Assembly: GCF_001426185.1 (NCBI RefSeq)
Contig: NZ_LMRP01000002.1
Span: forward strand, 124,157 to 188,156
Source: Rhodococcus sp. Leaf247
GTDB taxonomy: Bacteria; Actinomycetota; Actinomycetes; Mycobacteriales; Mycobacteriaceae
Reading direction: 5' to 3'
DNA: 64,000 nt
Position 1 is the first letter of the stretch; every line of letters starts with the position of its first letter. Under the pieces are notes generated by a model. The model saw only the letters and a program-made list of their open reading frames with translations. It was not told where the DNA came from and did no database searches. Positions 8,647 through 16,426 of the stretch are shown piece by piece. The translations under genes were made by a program, and so were the position numbers.

Positions 8647-9300
8647 ATGACTACCGACTTGACCTCCTATCCGCGACCCTCCGTCGCCGTGGACGTCGCG
8701 GTCCTCACCGTGCACGGCGGGGCAGTCAACGTCGTCGTGGTCGAATCACCCTGGGGTGCAGCCCTACCGGGAACATTCCTGCACTCGGGCGAGACCTTGG
8801 CCGACGCGGCACGGCGCGCACTGGCGACGAAGGCCCACATCGAGGGTCTGCACTTCCACCAACTGCGGATGTTCGACGATCCCTCTCGTGACGACAGGGG
8901 GTGGGTCCTGTCGATGGCGCATTGCGCGGAAGCGTCGCTGGACTCTCTCCCGGCCGACACCGAACTCGTCGCGGTGCACTCCGGCGCGCCCGTCGAGCCG
9001 ATGGCCTTCGATCACGCCGACATGGTGTCCGCGGCGGTGAGCGACATGCGCGCCAGGTACGCCGTCCGCCCCGACCCCTCCCACCTGCTCCCCGACAGGT
9101 TCACCCTGCTGCAGCTACGCACGCTGTACGAGGTGGTGTTCGACCGGCCGCTGCGCAAGGACACGTTCCGTCGACACGTCATCGACTCGCTCACCGGCAC
9201 GGGCGACACCACCTCCGCCGCAGGCGGGCGCCCGGCCGAACTGTACGAGCGTCGGCCCGAGGCGACGTTCCCCAGTTCTATCGCAGCACTTCTGCTGTAG
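8647..9300 (+). CDS. nrtR: Nudix-related transcriptional regulator NrtR
   Basis: A 217-residue protein with an N-terminal Nudix-like domain (about 10-135) and a C-terminal winged helix (DRFTLLQLRTLYEVVFDRPLRKDTFRRHV). The Nudix box LPGTFLHSGETLADAARRALATKAHI lacks the REUXEEXGU glutamates, so hydrolysis is unlikely. This combination is the hallmark of NrtR, which uses the domain to sense ADP-ribose and usually controls NAD biosynthesis. Here the divergent neighbours are ADP-ribose-releasing enzymes. The ATG gives a start just after the candidate operator; longer frames upstream are shadows. Confidence 0.88.
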   Translation: MTTDLTSYPRPSVAVDVAVLTVHGGAVNVVVVESPWGAALPGTFLHSGETLADAARRALATKAHIEGLHFHQLRMFDDPSRDDRGWVLSMAHCAEASLDSLPADTELVAVHSGAPVEPMAFDHADMVSAAVSDMRARYAVRPDPSHLLPDRFTLLQLRTLYEVVFDRPLRKDTFRRHVIDSLTGTGDTTSAAGGRPAELYERRPEATFPSSIAALLL

Positions 9301-9730
9301 GTCGCCGGCTCACCCCGTGGCGTCGGAGCATGTGCGCCCACCAGAAGGCGGCCGAGCCGAGCAGCACCACCACCAGCGGCCACACCATCGGGGAATGCAG
9401 CACCACCGGCAGCCACGCCACGCTCACGCCGGTGACGACGAGCAGCGACGCCCGACGCCTCTGCACGATCATGACCGCTAGCACCGTATGCCCGACTCCC
9501 GCGATCAGGAAGAGGAGCGCCCACGCCTCGGTCAATGACGCCACGAACGCCGCACCCGGCGACGCCTCCACACTCGCGAATGCGGCCAGAGCACTGACGA
9601 AGATCGCCCCGAACCCCACCACATAAGCGATGGAGGCAACTGCGACCTGCGTCGCGAACGCGACAAGTACCGCCAATGGTGTTGCGTTGCTGAGTGTTCG
9701 GATACCGGTGTCCACATGTGTTTCTGTCAT
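9278..9730 (-). CDS. Small integral membrane protein of unknown function
   Basis: A 150-residue protein with four hydrophobic helices (about 20-45, 60-80, 88-103 and 108-127) and a basic C-terminus. I do not recognise a family. The last 23 bases overlap the 3' end of convergent nrtR. Its 5' flank holds the GC-rich palindromic repeats described separately, which may sit in its leader. Confidence 0.55.
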   Translation of the reverse strand: MTETHVDTGIRTLSNATPLAVLVAFATQVAVASIAYVVGFGAIFVSALAAFASVEASPGAAFVASLTEAWALLFLIAGVGHTVLAVMIVQRRRASLLVVTGVSVAWLPVVLHSPMVWPLVVVLLGSAAFWWAHMLRRHGVSRRPTAEVLR

Positions 9731-9825
9731 GACTTCCCTCCGTCGTCGGTACAGCCTTCGACGTGGGCCGGCCCGAAACGGTTCCGCTCGGTTGTGCGGC
9801 GCTCGGCGCGTGGCGCGCCGCGCCC

Positions 9826-9845
9826 AGCGCCCGCCGCCGGGCGCT
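9826..9845. repeat. GC-rich hairpin upstream of the palindromic repeats
   Basis: AGCGCCCG-CCGC-CGGGCGCT forms an 8-bp stem with a 4-base loop in the 317-bp non-coding stretch 9731-10047. It immediately precedes the two 60-bp repeat copies. Confidence 0.5.
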
Positions 9846-9850
9846 GTGAT

Positions 9851-9910
9851 GCGCGCAGCGCGCGGTGGTGTGCGCACCTTGCAGAGCGCGCTGAGCGACG
9901 GGCGCAGCGC
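9851..9910. repeat. 60-bp GC-rich repeat, copy 1
   Basis: First of two direct copies (93 bp apart, start to start) that begin GCGCGCAGCG and share GGTGGTGTGCGCAC and GAGCGACGGGC blocks. In this copy the central palindrome is degenerate. No coding function is apparent. Confidence 0.65.
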
Positions 9911-9943
9911 CTGGGTGTCCGTGAGTTCTGCCCGGAACGCGCC

Positions 9944-10003
9944 GCGCGCAGCGCACGGTGGTGTGCGCACTTTGCAAAGTGCGCCGAGCGACGGGCTCAG
10001 CGC
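9944..10003. repeat. 60-bp GC-rich repeat, copy 2, with a perfect 20-bp palindrome
   Basis: Second copy of the direct repeat. Bases 9967-9986 or thereabouts read GCGCACTTTGCAAAGTGCGC, which equals its own reverse complement. The unit is upstream of the DUF3558 lipoprotein gene. Confidence 0.7.
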
Positions 10004-10047
10004 GCAACTCATGGAACCGTCTCACCGATCGGTGCGTCCAACCCCCT

Positions 10048-10569
10048 GTGCAGCGAAACAGTGGAGCGATGGTCGCGGCGGGCGTGGCAATCGCTGCCCT
10101 CATCGTCGGTTGCGGCGAGGTCAGCGGCACCGCACAACCCGTGAGCAACGAACTGTTCGATCCCTGCGCCGTCGTACCTGATGAGGCCATCCGTGCGGCG
10201 GGAGCTGACCCGGCGGTCGTGAGTGATCATCTGCCGGGGGGCTTCGCTAGTCAGAATTTCGACCCGTGCGTCTGGAGTTCCGCCACCTACTTTTTATCCG
10301 TCACGTCCTCTCGCCTGACCGCAGAGCAGGTAGTCGACGACCTTCGGATTGTCGAACGAACTCCAGTCTCACTCGACGGCAGGCGCGACGCCTTCATACT
10401 TCGGCGCCCAGACGATATGGGGACGTCTCCGTGCGACATCGCCTTCCCGTGGACACAAGGAATGATCATTGTCAATGTCGAGTCGAAACTCAGCGCGGCC
10501 GACAACGCCGATAATTGCGAACGTGCACTAAACGCTGCACAGATCGTCAATACCTTTCTCCCCACATGA
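10048..10569 (+). CDS. DUF3558-type lipoprotein
   Basis: From GTG 10048 the protein has 173 residues, starting MQRNSGAMVAAGVAIAALIVGCGEV: a basic n-region, hydrophobic core and lipobox IVGC. An ATG at 10069 gives 166 residues but leaves no basic n-region; it has a nearer GGAG. The mature part carries paired Cys (FDPC...DPCVW, SPCDIAF, NCERAL) typical of DUF3558 proteins of mycobacteria and relatives, which are cell-surface lipoproteins often encoded with WXG100-like proteins. The next gene is such a protein. Function unknown. Confidence 0.75.
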   Translation: MQRNSGAMVAAGVAIAALIVGCGEVSGTAQPVSNELFDPCAVVPDEAIRAAGADPAVVSDHLPGGFASQNFDPCVWSSATYFLSVTSSRLTAEQVVDDLRIVERTPVSLDGRRDAFILRRPDDMGTSPCDIAFPWTQGMIIVNVESKLSAADNADNCERALNAAQIVNTFLPT

Positions 10570-10590
10570 TGAGCGCACTAGGAGACGAGC

Positions 10591-10911
10591 ATGGATTTTC
10601 AGTTGACTGGAGACGCGGCTGCTCGTTGCGCAGCAGCTTGTGATCAATTCTCGACAGAAGTCTCGGCTCTCGCGAAGTATGTCAGTGACGGAACCTGGTC
10701 CGGTGGGTTCGGGGCACTCCCATCAGGAATCGCCCTAGCGCAGAAGTATTCGAACCTCACCCACGGCCCTGAGGGTTCTCTGGCCTCGATGCTTGCCGCT
10801 CACATCACCGTCGCCACTAATCTTCGCAAGGCCTTCCTCGCTGCCGGCGTAGGCTACGAAGCAACCGAAGACGCTGTGACGTCGCACATTACGCAGTCGG
10901 GTCCGCGCTGA
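10591..10911 (+). CDS. WXG100-like small helical protein
   Basis: A 106-residue, mostly helical protein without a signal peptide. It has WSGGFG in the middle (near residue 40), like the WXG turn of ESX/type VII substrates. It follows a DUF3558 lipoprotein gene by 21 bp, a common pairing in this order of bacteria. Export by a type VII system is possible but no ESX core gene is in the window. The base composition is less GC-rich than its neighbours, which may mean a different history. Confidence 0.6.
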   Translation: MDFQLTGDAAARCAAACDQFSTEVSALAKYVSDGTWSGGFGALPSGIALAQKYSNLTHGPEGSLASMLAAHITVATNLRKAFLAAGVGYEATEDAVTSHITQSGPR

Positions 10912-10941
10912 CCTGATCAGTTCCAAATACGCGCACCGAAC

Positions 10942-11288
10942 GCCGAGTGCACACCCCCTGCATCAAGTGCACACCCCTCACCGCATGCAGCAACGGGTGT
11001 GCACTCACCGCAACCCGTGTGCACACCCCCTGCAGCCCCAGTAAAGGCACCCAGCACGCAGACGGACGCCGAGCGCACACCCCCTGCACTAAGCGCACAC
11101 CCCTTACCGCCAGCAGCACAGGGTGTGCACTCACCACAATGCGTGTGCACACCCCCTGCAGCCCCAGCAAAAGCACCCAGCACGGAGCCAGGCATCGAGC
11201 GCACACCCCCTGCACCAAGCGCACACCCCCTACCGCCAGCAGCAACGGGTGTGCACTCACCAGAACCGGTGTGCACACCCCCTGCAGC
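10942..11288. repeat. 126-bp tandem repeat, 2.8 copies
   Basis: Units begin near 10942, 11068 and 11194 with a strict 126-bp period. Each contains several GTGCACACCCC-type blocks in both orientations, plus a CCCCAGYAAARGCACCCAGCACG stretch in the first two. The third unit stops at about 11288. It fills the 387-bp gap between two convergent genes. The period is a multiple of three, so frames stay open through it, but codon content and lack of starts argue against a gene. It could act in termination or as a recombination hot spot. Confidence 0.8.
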
Positions 11289-11298
11289 TAGCCGGGAC

Positions 11299-12297
11299 CT
11301 ACTCAGCCACAGCACTCACAGTGAAGGGCTCCACGGGCACCCCGCCGCGCTTGTCGAACTGGCTGTTCACGACCAGCAGCTGGTCGTCGACGTCTGCCAC
11401 TGTCGTGGGGTAGGCGAAGCTGGGGTCGGTGATCTGACCCGTGACTCGGCCGGAACGTCCGTCGTCGGCAAGGTCCACGGTGGCGATGAGGCTGTCGCGG
11501 TTGCGGACGACGTAGAGCGTGTCGTCCTCCATCTCCATGCCGTCGCCGTTCTTCAGCATCTCCCCGCCGAGGTCGACCTGGGTCACGGCCTTGGACGGAT
11601 CGACGCGGTACAGGTTGCCGGTGCTGGACTGCACGATCACCAGCACGCCGTCGTCGTCGGCTTCGACGATCCCGTTGGCGTTGAAGCCCTCCCCGTAGGC
11701 GAAGGGCGATCCGGTGAAGTCGACGAACGACTCGAGCCGGCCGTCACCGGATACGTCCGCCGGGATGCGCCACAGGTTGGGGCTGCGGGAGTCGGTGATG
11801 TACGCGTCGCCGTTGTCCGCGATGACGACATCGTTGAGGAACGTGGCGTCCTGTCCGAGTCCGTTGGTGAACTTTCCGCGGAGCTCGCCGGACTGCGCGT
11901 CGTAGATCCACACGGTCCCGGTGGCGCCGCCGGCCACGATCAGCCGGTTGTCGTCGACATCCAACCCGGCCGCTCCTGTGCGACCGTCCTGGCCGCCGGG
12001 CAGGAACGGGGCGACATCGGGGGTCCCGACGGTGCCGCGGAAGACGGCGCCGTCCGAGGTCGAGGTGACGTAGAACGTGTCGTCGTCGGCGGTGATGCCC
12101 TCGGGAAACACGCCTGTTCCCGGCAATGTGTAGACGGTCGCTGCACTCGCGGGCGCACTGGACGAGGCAGGACTGGACGAAGAAGGCGCAGGTGCAGCAG
12201 CAGTCGGCGCCGCCTCCTCACTCGACGAGCATGCGGTGAGGACGAGGGCGGTAGCGCCTGCGAGAGCGACAGCAGCGGACAATCTGGTGCGGTTCAT
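11299..12297 (-). CDS. Beta-propeller lipoprotein (SMP-30/NHL-like)
   Basis: A 332-residue exported lipoprotein: signal MNRTRLSAAVALAGATALVLTAC with lipobox LTAC, then an Ala/Pro/Ser linker of about 35 residues. The remainder has repeated strands such as FPEGITADDDTFYVTS, LNDVVIADNGDAYITD and NANGIVEADDDGVLV, the pattern of gluconolactonase-like six-bladed propellers. It would be anchored outside the membrane and may bind or hydrolyse a small ligand. It is last in a minus-strand series after the MerR gene, 35 bp away; co-transcription is possible. Confidence 0.8.
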   Translation of the reverse strand: MNRTRLSAAVALAGATALVLTACSSSEEAAPTAAAPAPSSSSPASSSAPASAATVYTLPGTGVFPEGITADDDTFYVTSTSDGAVFRGTVGTPDVAPFLPGGQDGRTGAAGLDVDDNRLIVAGGATGTVWIYDAQSGELRGKFTNGLGQDATFLNDVVIADNGDAYITDSRSPNLWRIPADVSGDGRLESFVDFTGSPFAYGEGFNANGIVEADDDGVLVIVQSSTGNLYRVDPSKAVTQVDLGGEMLKNGDGMEMEDDTLYVVRNRDSLIATVDLADDGRSGRVTGQITDPSFAYPTTVADVDDQLLVVNSQFDKRGGVPVEPFTVSAVAE

Positions 12298-12332
12298 GAC
12301 TCCACCATGCCGCAAAAGTCCGAATAGCGTGA

Positions 12333-13091
12333 TCAGGCGGAGTTACGGTCCGATCGCGGGGTGTTGTCGATCGCCACTTCGAGGTATTCGCCGAGCTGTT
12401 CCTGCAGGTTTCGATCCAGCGTTCGGCCGAGCAGAGAATGCACGGAATCCACTGCGAGAGTGCGCATGATCTGCAACATCCGGGTAGCGCGGAGGACGTC
12501 CTCGCCCTCGGGAATCCAGCCTTCGCCGTACCGCGCAACAATGTGATGCTTCACAGTCGAGATCATGTCTTTGGAGATTCCGTCGACGGCGGCGTACATG
12601 CGCTCGTGAATGTCCATGAGCTCGCGGATCCCGAACCCGTATTCGGCCAGGGAGGTGAACCCCTGCAACAATTTCGGATCGGTGAAGGTGCACCGGTCGC
12701 CTTCTATGCGCGCCAGTCCGTAGGTGACGAGGCGGGCCAGTTGCTCCCCGTCCGGGTCCCCCAACGCGTCGCGCGCTTCGGTGACAGACAGGGACATCTC
12801 ATCGTCGGTCGTCGACCACGGCTCGGTCAATGCGCGCTGGAGTCCGAGAACCTCGGTCAGGTCCTTGCCGCTTTCCCACCCGTCGATGAAGTCGCTGATG
12901 TGGGTGGTGGTGTACCCGCGTTGCAGCAGGATGTCGATCAGACGTAGACGCGCGAGATGCGTGTCGTCGTAGATACCGAGGCGGCCGCGTTTCTGCGGCG
13001 GTGGGAGCAGCCCCCGCTCACGGTAGGCACGGACGTTGCGCGACGTCGTGCCGGCCGCACGGGCGAGTTCGTCGATGCGGTACTCGGTCAT
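12333..13091 (-). CDS. MerR family transcriptional regulator
   Basis: A 252-residue protein with an N-terminal MerR winged helix (RIDELARAAGTTSRNVRAYRERGLLPPP, residues 5-32) and a long C-terminal sensing domain of about 170 residues lacking the metal-binding Cys of MerR itself. It lies directly downstream of the flavin monooxygenase in the same direction (34-bp gap), so it probably controls that operon in response to a hydrophobic ligand. The start was chosen at MTEYRIDEL; upstream extensions lack the fold. Confidence 0.85.
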   Translation of the reverse strand: MTEYRIDELARAAGTTSRNVRAYRERGLLPPPQKRGRLGIYDDTHLARLRLIDILLQRGYTTTHISDFIDGWESGKDLTEVLGLQRALTEPWSTTDDEMSLSVTEARDALGDPDGEQLARLVTYGLARIEGDRCTFTDPKLLQGFTSLAEYGFGIRELMDIHERMYAAVDGISKDMISTVKHHIVARYGEGWIPEGEDVLRATRMLQIMRTLAVDSVHSLLGRTLDRNLQEQLGEYLEVAIDNTPRSDRNSA

Positions 13092-13125
13092 CGACGAACT
13101 CCTCCCGTGCAGCGTTTCCACCAGA

Positions 13126-14637
13126 CTAACGTGCCCCGACAACCTCGCCTGCCGACGTCGGGAGCGGCTCACTACCGCTCGTTGCCGCGGTCACCGAGTA
13201 GTCGGCCATGACGACCGTCTCGAGTTGCTTGACGTACTGGGTGGCGAAACCGGGGAACATGGTCGCGTTGAACCCGTCCTCGGTCAGGTACCAGCTCGAG
13301 CAGCCCGAGTTCCAGGTGGTCTTCGTCAGTCGCTGCTGAAGGTCCGCGTTGTAGGCGGCCTGCACCCCGGCGCGGACGTCGAGCACGAAGTTCTGGTTGA
13401 CCGCCGTGGCGATGGCGTCGACGAGGTAGTCGATCTGCGCCTCCATGTAGACCAACGCGGAACTGTGGCCGGGACCGGAGTTCGGTCCGAACGTGAAGTA
13501 CATGTTCGGGTAGCCCGACACCGCGATCGACTTGTAGGCGTGCGCACCCCTGCTCCACTCCTCCCCCAGCACTCGACCGTCGCGGCCGGTGATGGGAATC
13601 GGTGAGCCCGTCTTGGAGACGTCGAACCCCGTGGCGAACACGATCGCGTCGAACTGGTGCTCGACACCCTCGACGGTCCGGATGCCCTTCTCGGACATTC
13701 CCGCGATGGGCCAGGTGACCAGTGTGCAGTTGTCCTGCTGCAGAGCCGGGTAGTACTTGCTCGTCATGAGCAGTCGCTTGCAGCCGGCACGGAACTCCGG
13801 CGTCAATTGACGACGCAGCCACGGGTCCGACACCTGGGAACGCAGGTGCAGCTTGGACACTCCCTCGACGACGCGAGTCAGCGGAGAGTTCCAGACCACG
13901 CCGAGGGCGACGGACTCGTGTCCCCAGAACCACGCCTTGCGGGCGAGAGTCTGGCTGCCGGGGACGGTGCGGTAGATCGCCCGGGTGAGTCCACGCGTAC
14001 GGAAGTTGGTGCGGGGCAACACCCAGCCGGGCGTGCGCTGGAACACCTTCACCGACTCGGCGATCTTCACCAATTCGGGAACGATCTGCACGCCACTTGC
14101 GCCGGTGCCGACGACCGCGACCTTCTTGCCGGTGAAGTCGTACTCGTGATCCCACCGGGCACTGTGGATCATTTTGCCCGCGTAGGTCTCGACGCCGCGA
14201 ATCTTGGGCAACGACACGTTGGCCAGCGGACCCGACGCCATGACCACGGTTCGCGCGAGCACCGGTGGCCGGCCGTCGACGGTGATCTCCCACAGCGAGC
14301 GGTCCTCGTGCCACGTGACATCGACGACGGTGTGGTCGAAACGCAGGAACTTGTCCAGCTCGAACTTCTCGACCATCGAGTCGATGTAGCCGAGGATCTC
14401 GGCGCTGCCCGAGTACGTGTGCGACCAATCGGGGTTCGGGGCGAAGCTGTAGGAGTAGAGCCGCGACGGGATGTCGCACGCAGCACCGGGATAGGTGTTG
14501 TCACGCCAGGTACCACCGGGGCGGGTTCCTCGTTCGAGGATCGCGATGTCTCGAATGCCGCGCTGTTGCAAGCGGATAGCGGCACCGATTCCGGCGAAGC
14601 CACCGCCGATGATCGCGGTCGACAGGATCTCGGTCAT
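13126..14637 (-). CDS. Flavin-containing (Baeyer-Villiger type) monooxygenase, MymA-like
   Basis: A 503-residue FAD/NADPH enzyme. It shows the FAD Rossmann motif IIGGGFAGIGAA near residues 8-20, GGTWRDNTYPGAACD near 46-60, the NADPH motif VVGTGASGVQIVPEL around 170-185, and the late FATGFDVSKT. A Baeyer-Villiger fingerprint-like YAGKMIHSARW precedes the second Rossmann fold. Members oxygenate ketones or other lipophilic substrates. Its start overlaps the stop of the diiron gene (4 bp). The gene set SDR, esterase and monooxygenase recalls the mycobacterial mymA operon for cell-envelope lipids. Confidence 0.9.
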   Translation of the reverse strand: MTEILSTAIIGGGFAGIGAAIRLQQRGIRDIAILERGTRPGGTWRDNTYPGAACDIPSRLYSYSFAPNPDWSHTYSGSAEILGYIDSMVEKFELDKFLRFDHTVVDVTWHEDRSLWEITVDGRPPVLARTVVMASGPLANVSLPKIRGVETYAGKMIHSARWDHEYDFTGKKVAVVGTGASGVQIVPELVKIAESVKVFQRTPGWVLPRTNFRTRGLTRAIYRTVPGSQTLARKAWFWGHESVALGVVWNSPLTRVVEGVSKLHLRSQVSDPWLRRQLTPEFRAGCKRLLMTSKYYPALQQDNCTLVTWPIAGMSEKGIRTVEGVEHQFDAIVFATGFDVSKTGSPIPITGRDGRVLGEEWSRGAHAYKSIAVSGYPNMYFTFGPNSGPGHSSALVYMEAQIDYLVDAIATAVNQNFVLDVRAGVQAAYNADLQQRLTKTTWNSGCSSWYLTEDGFNATMFPGFATQYVKQLETVVMADYSVTAATSGSEPLPTSAGEVVGAR

Positions 14638-15560
14638 GCGACGGGCTCGTAGGTGAGTTCCTTGGACCACGTCGGCTGCGGACGCAGCAGACGCTTCGGG
14701 TACTTGGCCGTCAGCGTCACCATCGAGTCGGCGAACTTGTGGTACGGGTGGTCGCGGTTGATGACGACGCTGCCGTGCCAGCTGATGAATCGGTACATCG
14801 GCAGGCGCTTCGGGAACTCGCTGCGCTCACCGACCTTCTTGAAGCGCTTCATCGCGGTGTAGAGGCGTTCCTCGTCGACGCCCATCTCGACGATGTTGTC
14901 GCGCATCTTGTTCAGCAGCGGGATGTATCGCAGGGTTCCGATGAGGAGCGACGGGTGCATCCATGCCCCGACGGTCTCGACGAGGATCCGCCGCATCTTG
15001 GCGTGACCGAGGAGGTCGATCACCTCGAAGTCGACGGCGAGGTGGCGGGATTCGTCGGCGTTGATGCGCTTGAAGACTTCCTGGCACACCGGGTCGTCGA
15101 TCTCGTCGACGATGAACTTCACCAGTGCTCCGTCGAGTGCGACCTCGAGCATCGGGATGACGGTGCCCAGCACGGCGAGCGGTGTCTGGTCGGAGTACTT
15201 GTCCAGCCAGTCGATGATCAACTTGACGTTGACGTTCGGCTGCGGAATCTCGTCGTTCTCGAGCATGCCCCACCGACGCATCAGTGCCAGTTCGGCATTG
15301 GCGTGCTTCTGCTCCTCGGCGTGGAAGTAGCGGTAGATCTCACGCAGCGTCTCCGTCGGCGCCTTCCGTGCCATGGCCGCGAAGCCGCGGGCACCGACGT
15401 TCTCGATCCACATGAGGTCGGAGAGGAAGGGCTTGAGTTTCGCGTGCTGCTCCGGCGGGATCATCTCCGCGCCGGGCGCATCCCAGTCGATGTCGGCAAG
15501 GGACCACTGTCGGTCCTTGATCTTGTCCAGCATTGCGTCGAAGTCGAAGGCCATCGTCAT
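14634..15560 (-). CDS. Ferritin-like diiron protein, possible oxygenase
   Basis: A 308-residue helical protein. It carries the complete E...ExxH...E...ExxH diiron ligand pattern: Glu53, Glu83-QK-His86, Glu139 and Glu170-SR-His173. No signal or membrane segment is evident. It overlaps the SDR gene upstream and the monooxygenase gene downstream by 4 bp each, so all are translationally coupled. Such centres activate O2 in desaturases, N-oxygenases and related enzymes. The divergent KshB-like ferredoxin reductase is a plausible electron donor. The substrate is unknown. Confidence 0.8.
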   Translation of the reverse strand: MTMAFDFDAMLDKIKDRQWSLADIDWDAPGAEMIPPEQHAKLKPFLSDLMWIENVGARGFAAMARKAPTETLREIYRYFHAEEQKHANAELALMRRWGMLENDEIPQPNVNVKLIIDWLDKYSDQTPLAVLGTVIPMLEVALDGALVKFIVDEIDDPVCQEVFKRINADESRHLAVDFEVIDLLGHAKMRRILVETVGAWMHPSLLIGTLRYIPLLNKMRDNIVEMGVDEERLYTAMKRFKKVGERSEFPKRLPMYRFISWHGSVVINRDHPYHKFADSMVTLTAKYPKRLLRPQPTWSKELTYEPVA

Positions 15561-16426
15561 ACTCCTGTCGAGGTGGTAACAGCGGAAAGGGCTTGTGGGG
15601 CGGGATCGCCGGGGAGAAGTCGGTCGAGAAGACCGGCACCTCGGGTGTAGAGCGTGGGGACGAGCCGCTTGAGCAACCAGATCGCCTTGGCGTCGATCTG
15701 CGGCACGACGTAGAGGCGGCCCTTGTCCAGCGCATCGAGGGTGGTCACGGCCACCCGTTCCGGAGTGAACCCGGTCCAGCGCATCAACTTCTGCGCCAGC
15801 TCGGAGGATCGTTCGGTGATGCGCCCGTCGACAGCGACGTTGGTCTTGACGAAGGTGGGACACAGCACCGTCACGCCGACGCCGGAGCCTGACAGTTCGG
15901 CGGCAAGAGTTTCCGAGAGGGACATCACGCCCGCCTTGCCGACGTTGTACGGGCCCATCGTCGGGGCCGCGGCGAATCCGGCGGCAGAGGCGACGTTGAT
16001 GATGCCGCCGCGCCCGGAGGCGCGCATCTGCGGAACGAAGGTCTCGCACCCGTGCACGACGCCCCACAGGTTGATCCCGAGCGCCCAGTTCCAGTCGTCG
16101 AAACCGATGCTGCCGACGGGCTTTCCGCCGATACCGACGCCCGCGTTGTTGATCAGCACGGTCGGTGCGCCGCCGAATTCGAGCTCGGCGAACAGTGCGA
16201 GATCTTCGACCTGCGACTGCACGGACACGTCGCACTGCACGGCGAATCCCGGGCCGTCGAGCATCCGCACGGTGGCTTCGGCACGCTCGAGCGAGATGTC
16301 GGCGCAGACGACTCGCCCACCGCGACGGGCGAGTTCGACGGCGAACGCGCGGCCGATGCCGCTACCGGCACCCGTGACGACGGCATCGGCACCGTGGGTG
16401 AGGCGGGGTCTGGTTCGAGTGAACAT
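15557..16426 (-). CDS. Short-chain dehydrogenase/reductase
   Basis: A 289-residue classical SDR. It has the cofactor motif TGAGSGIG (18-25), NNAG (93-96) and the catalytic tetrad Asn119, Ser147, Tyr160 and Lys164. CADIS after the second strand suggests NAD preference. The ~50-residue C-terminal extension with a hydrophobic stretch is typical of SDRs acting on membrane-associated lipids. It ends one base before the esterase stop codon region, in the same operon. It probably oxidises an alcohol from lipid or steroid breakdown. Confidence 0.88.
   Translation of the reverse strand: MFTRTRPRLTHGADAVVTGAGSGIGRAFAVELARRGGRVVCADISLERAEATVRMLDGPGFAVQCDVSVQSQVEDLALFAELEFGGAPTVLINNAGVGIGGKPVGSIGFDDWNWALGINLWGVVHGCETFVPQMRASGRGGIINVASAAGFAAAPTMGPYNVGKAGVMSLSETLAAELSGSGVGVTVLCPTFVKTNVAVDGRITERSSELAQKLMRWTGFTPERVAVTTLDALDKGRLYVVPQIDAKAIWLLKRLVPTLYTRGAGLLDRLLPGDPAPQALSAVTTSTGV

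Noticed and set aside
10942..11288. CRISPR-like repeats
   Set aside because: The units are contiguous 126-bp tandem copies with no unique spacers and no cas genes nearby.
10917..11315. Minus-strand frame of 132 codons encoding repeated GGVHT/GECTP-like units
   Set aside because: It follows the 126-bp tandem repeat, has no ribosome site and only repeat-derived amino acids, so it was treated as a by-product of the repeat.
14634..16235. Possible fusion of the diiron protein with an upstream 220-residue extension
   Set aside because: The extension is Arg-rich shadow sequence over the SDR gene; the start at 15560 with a 4-bp overlap is natural.
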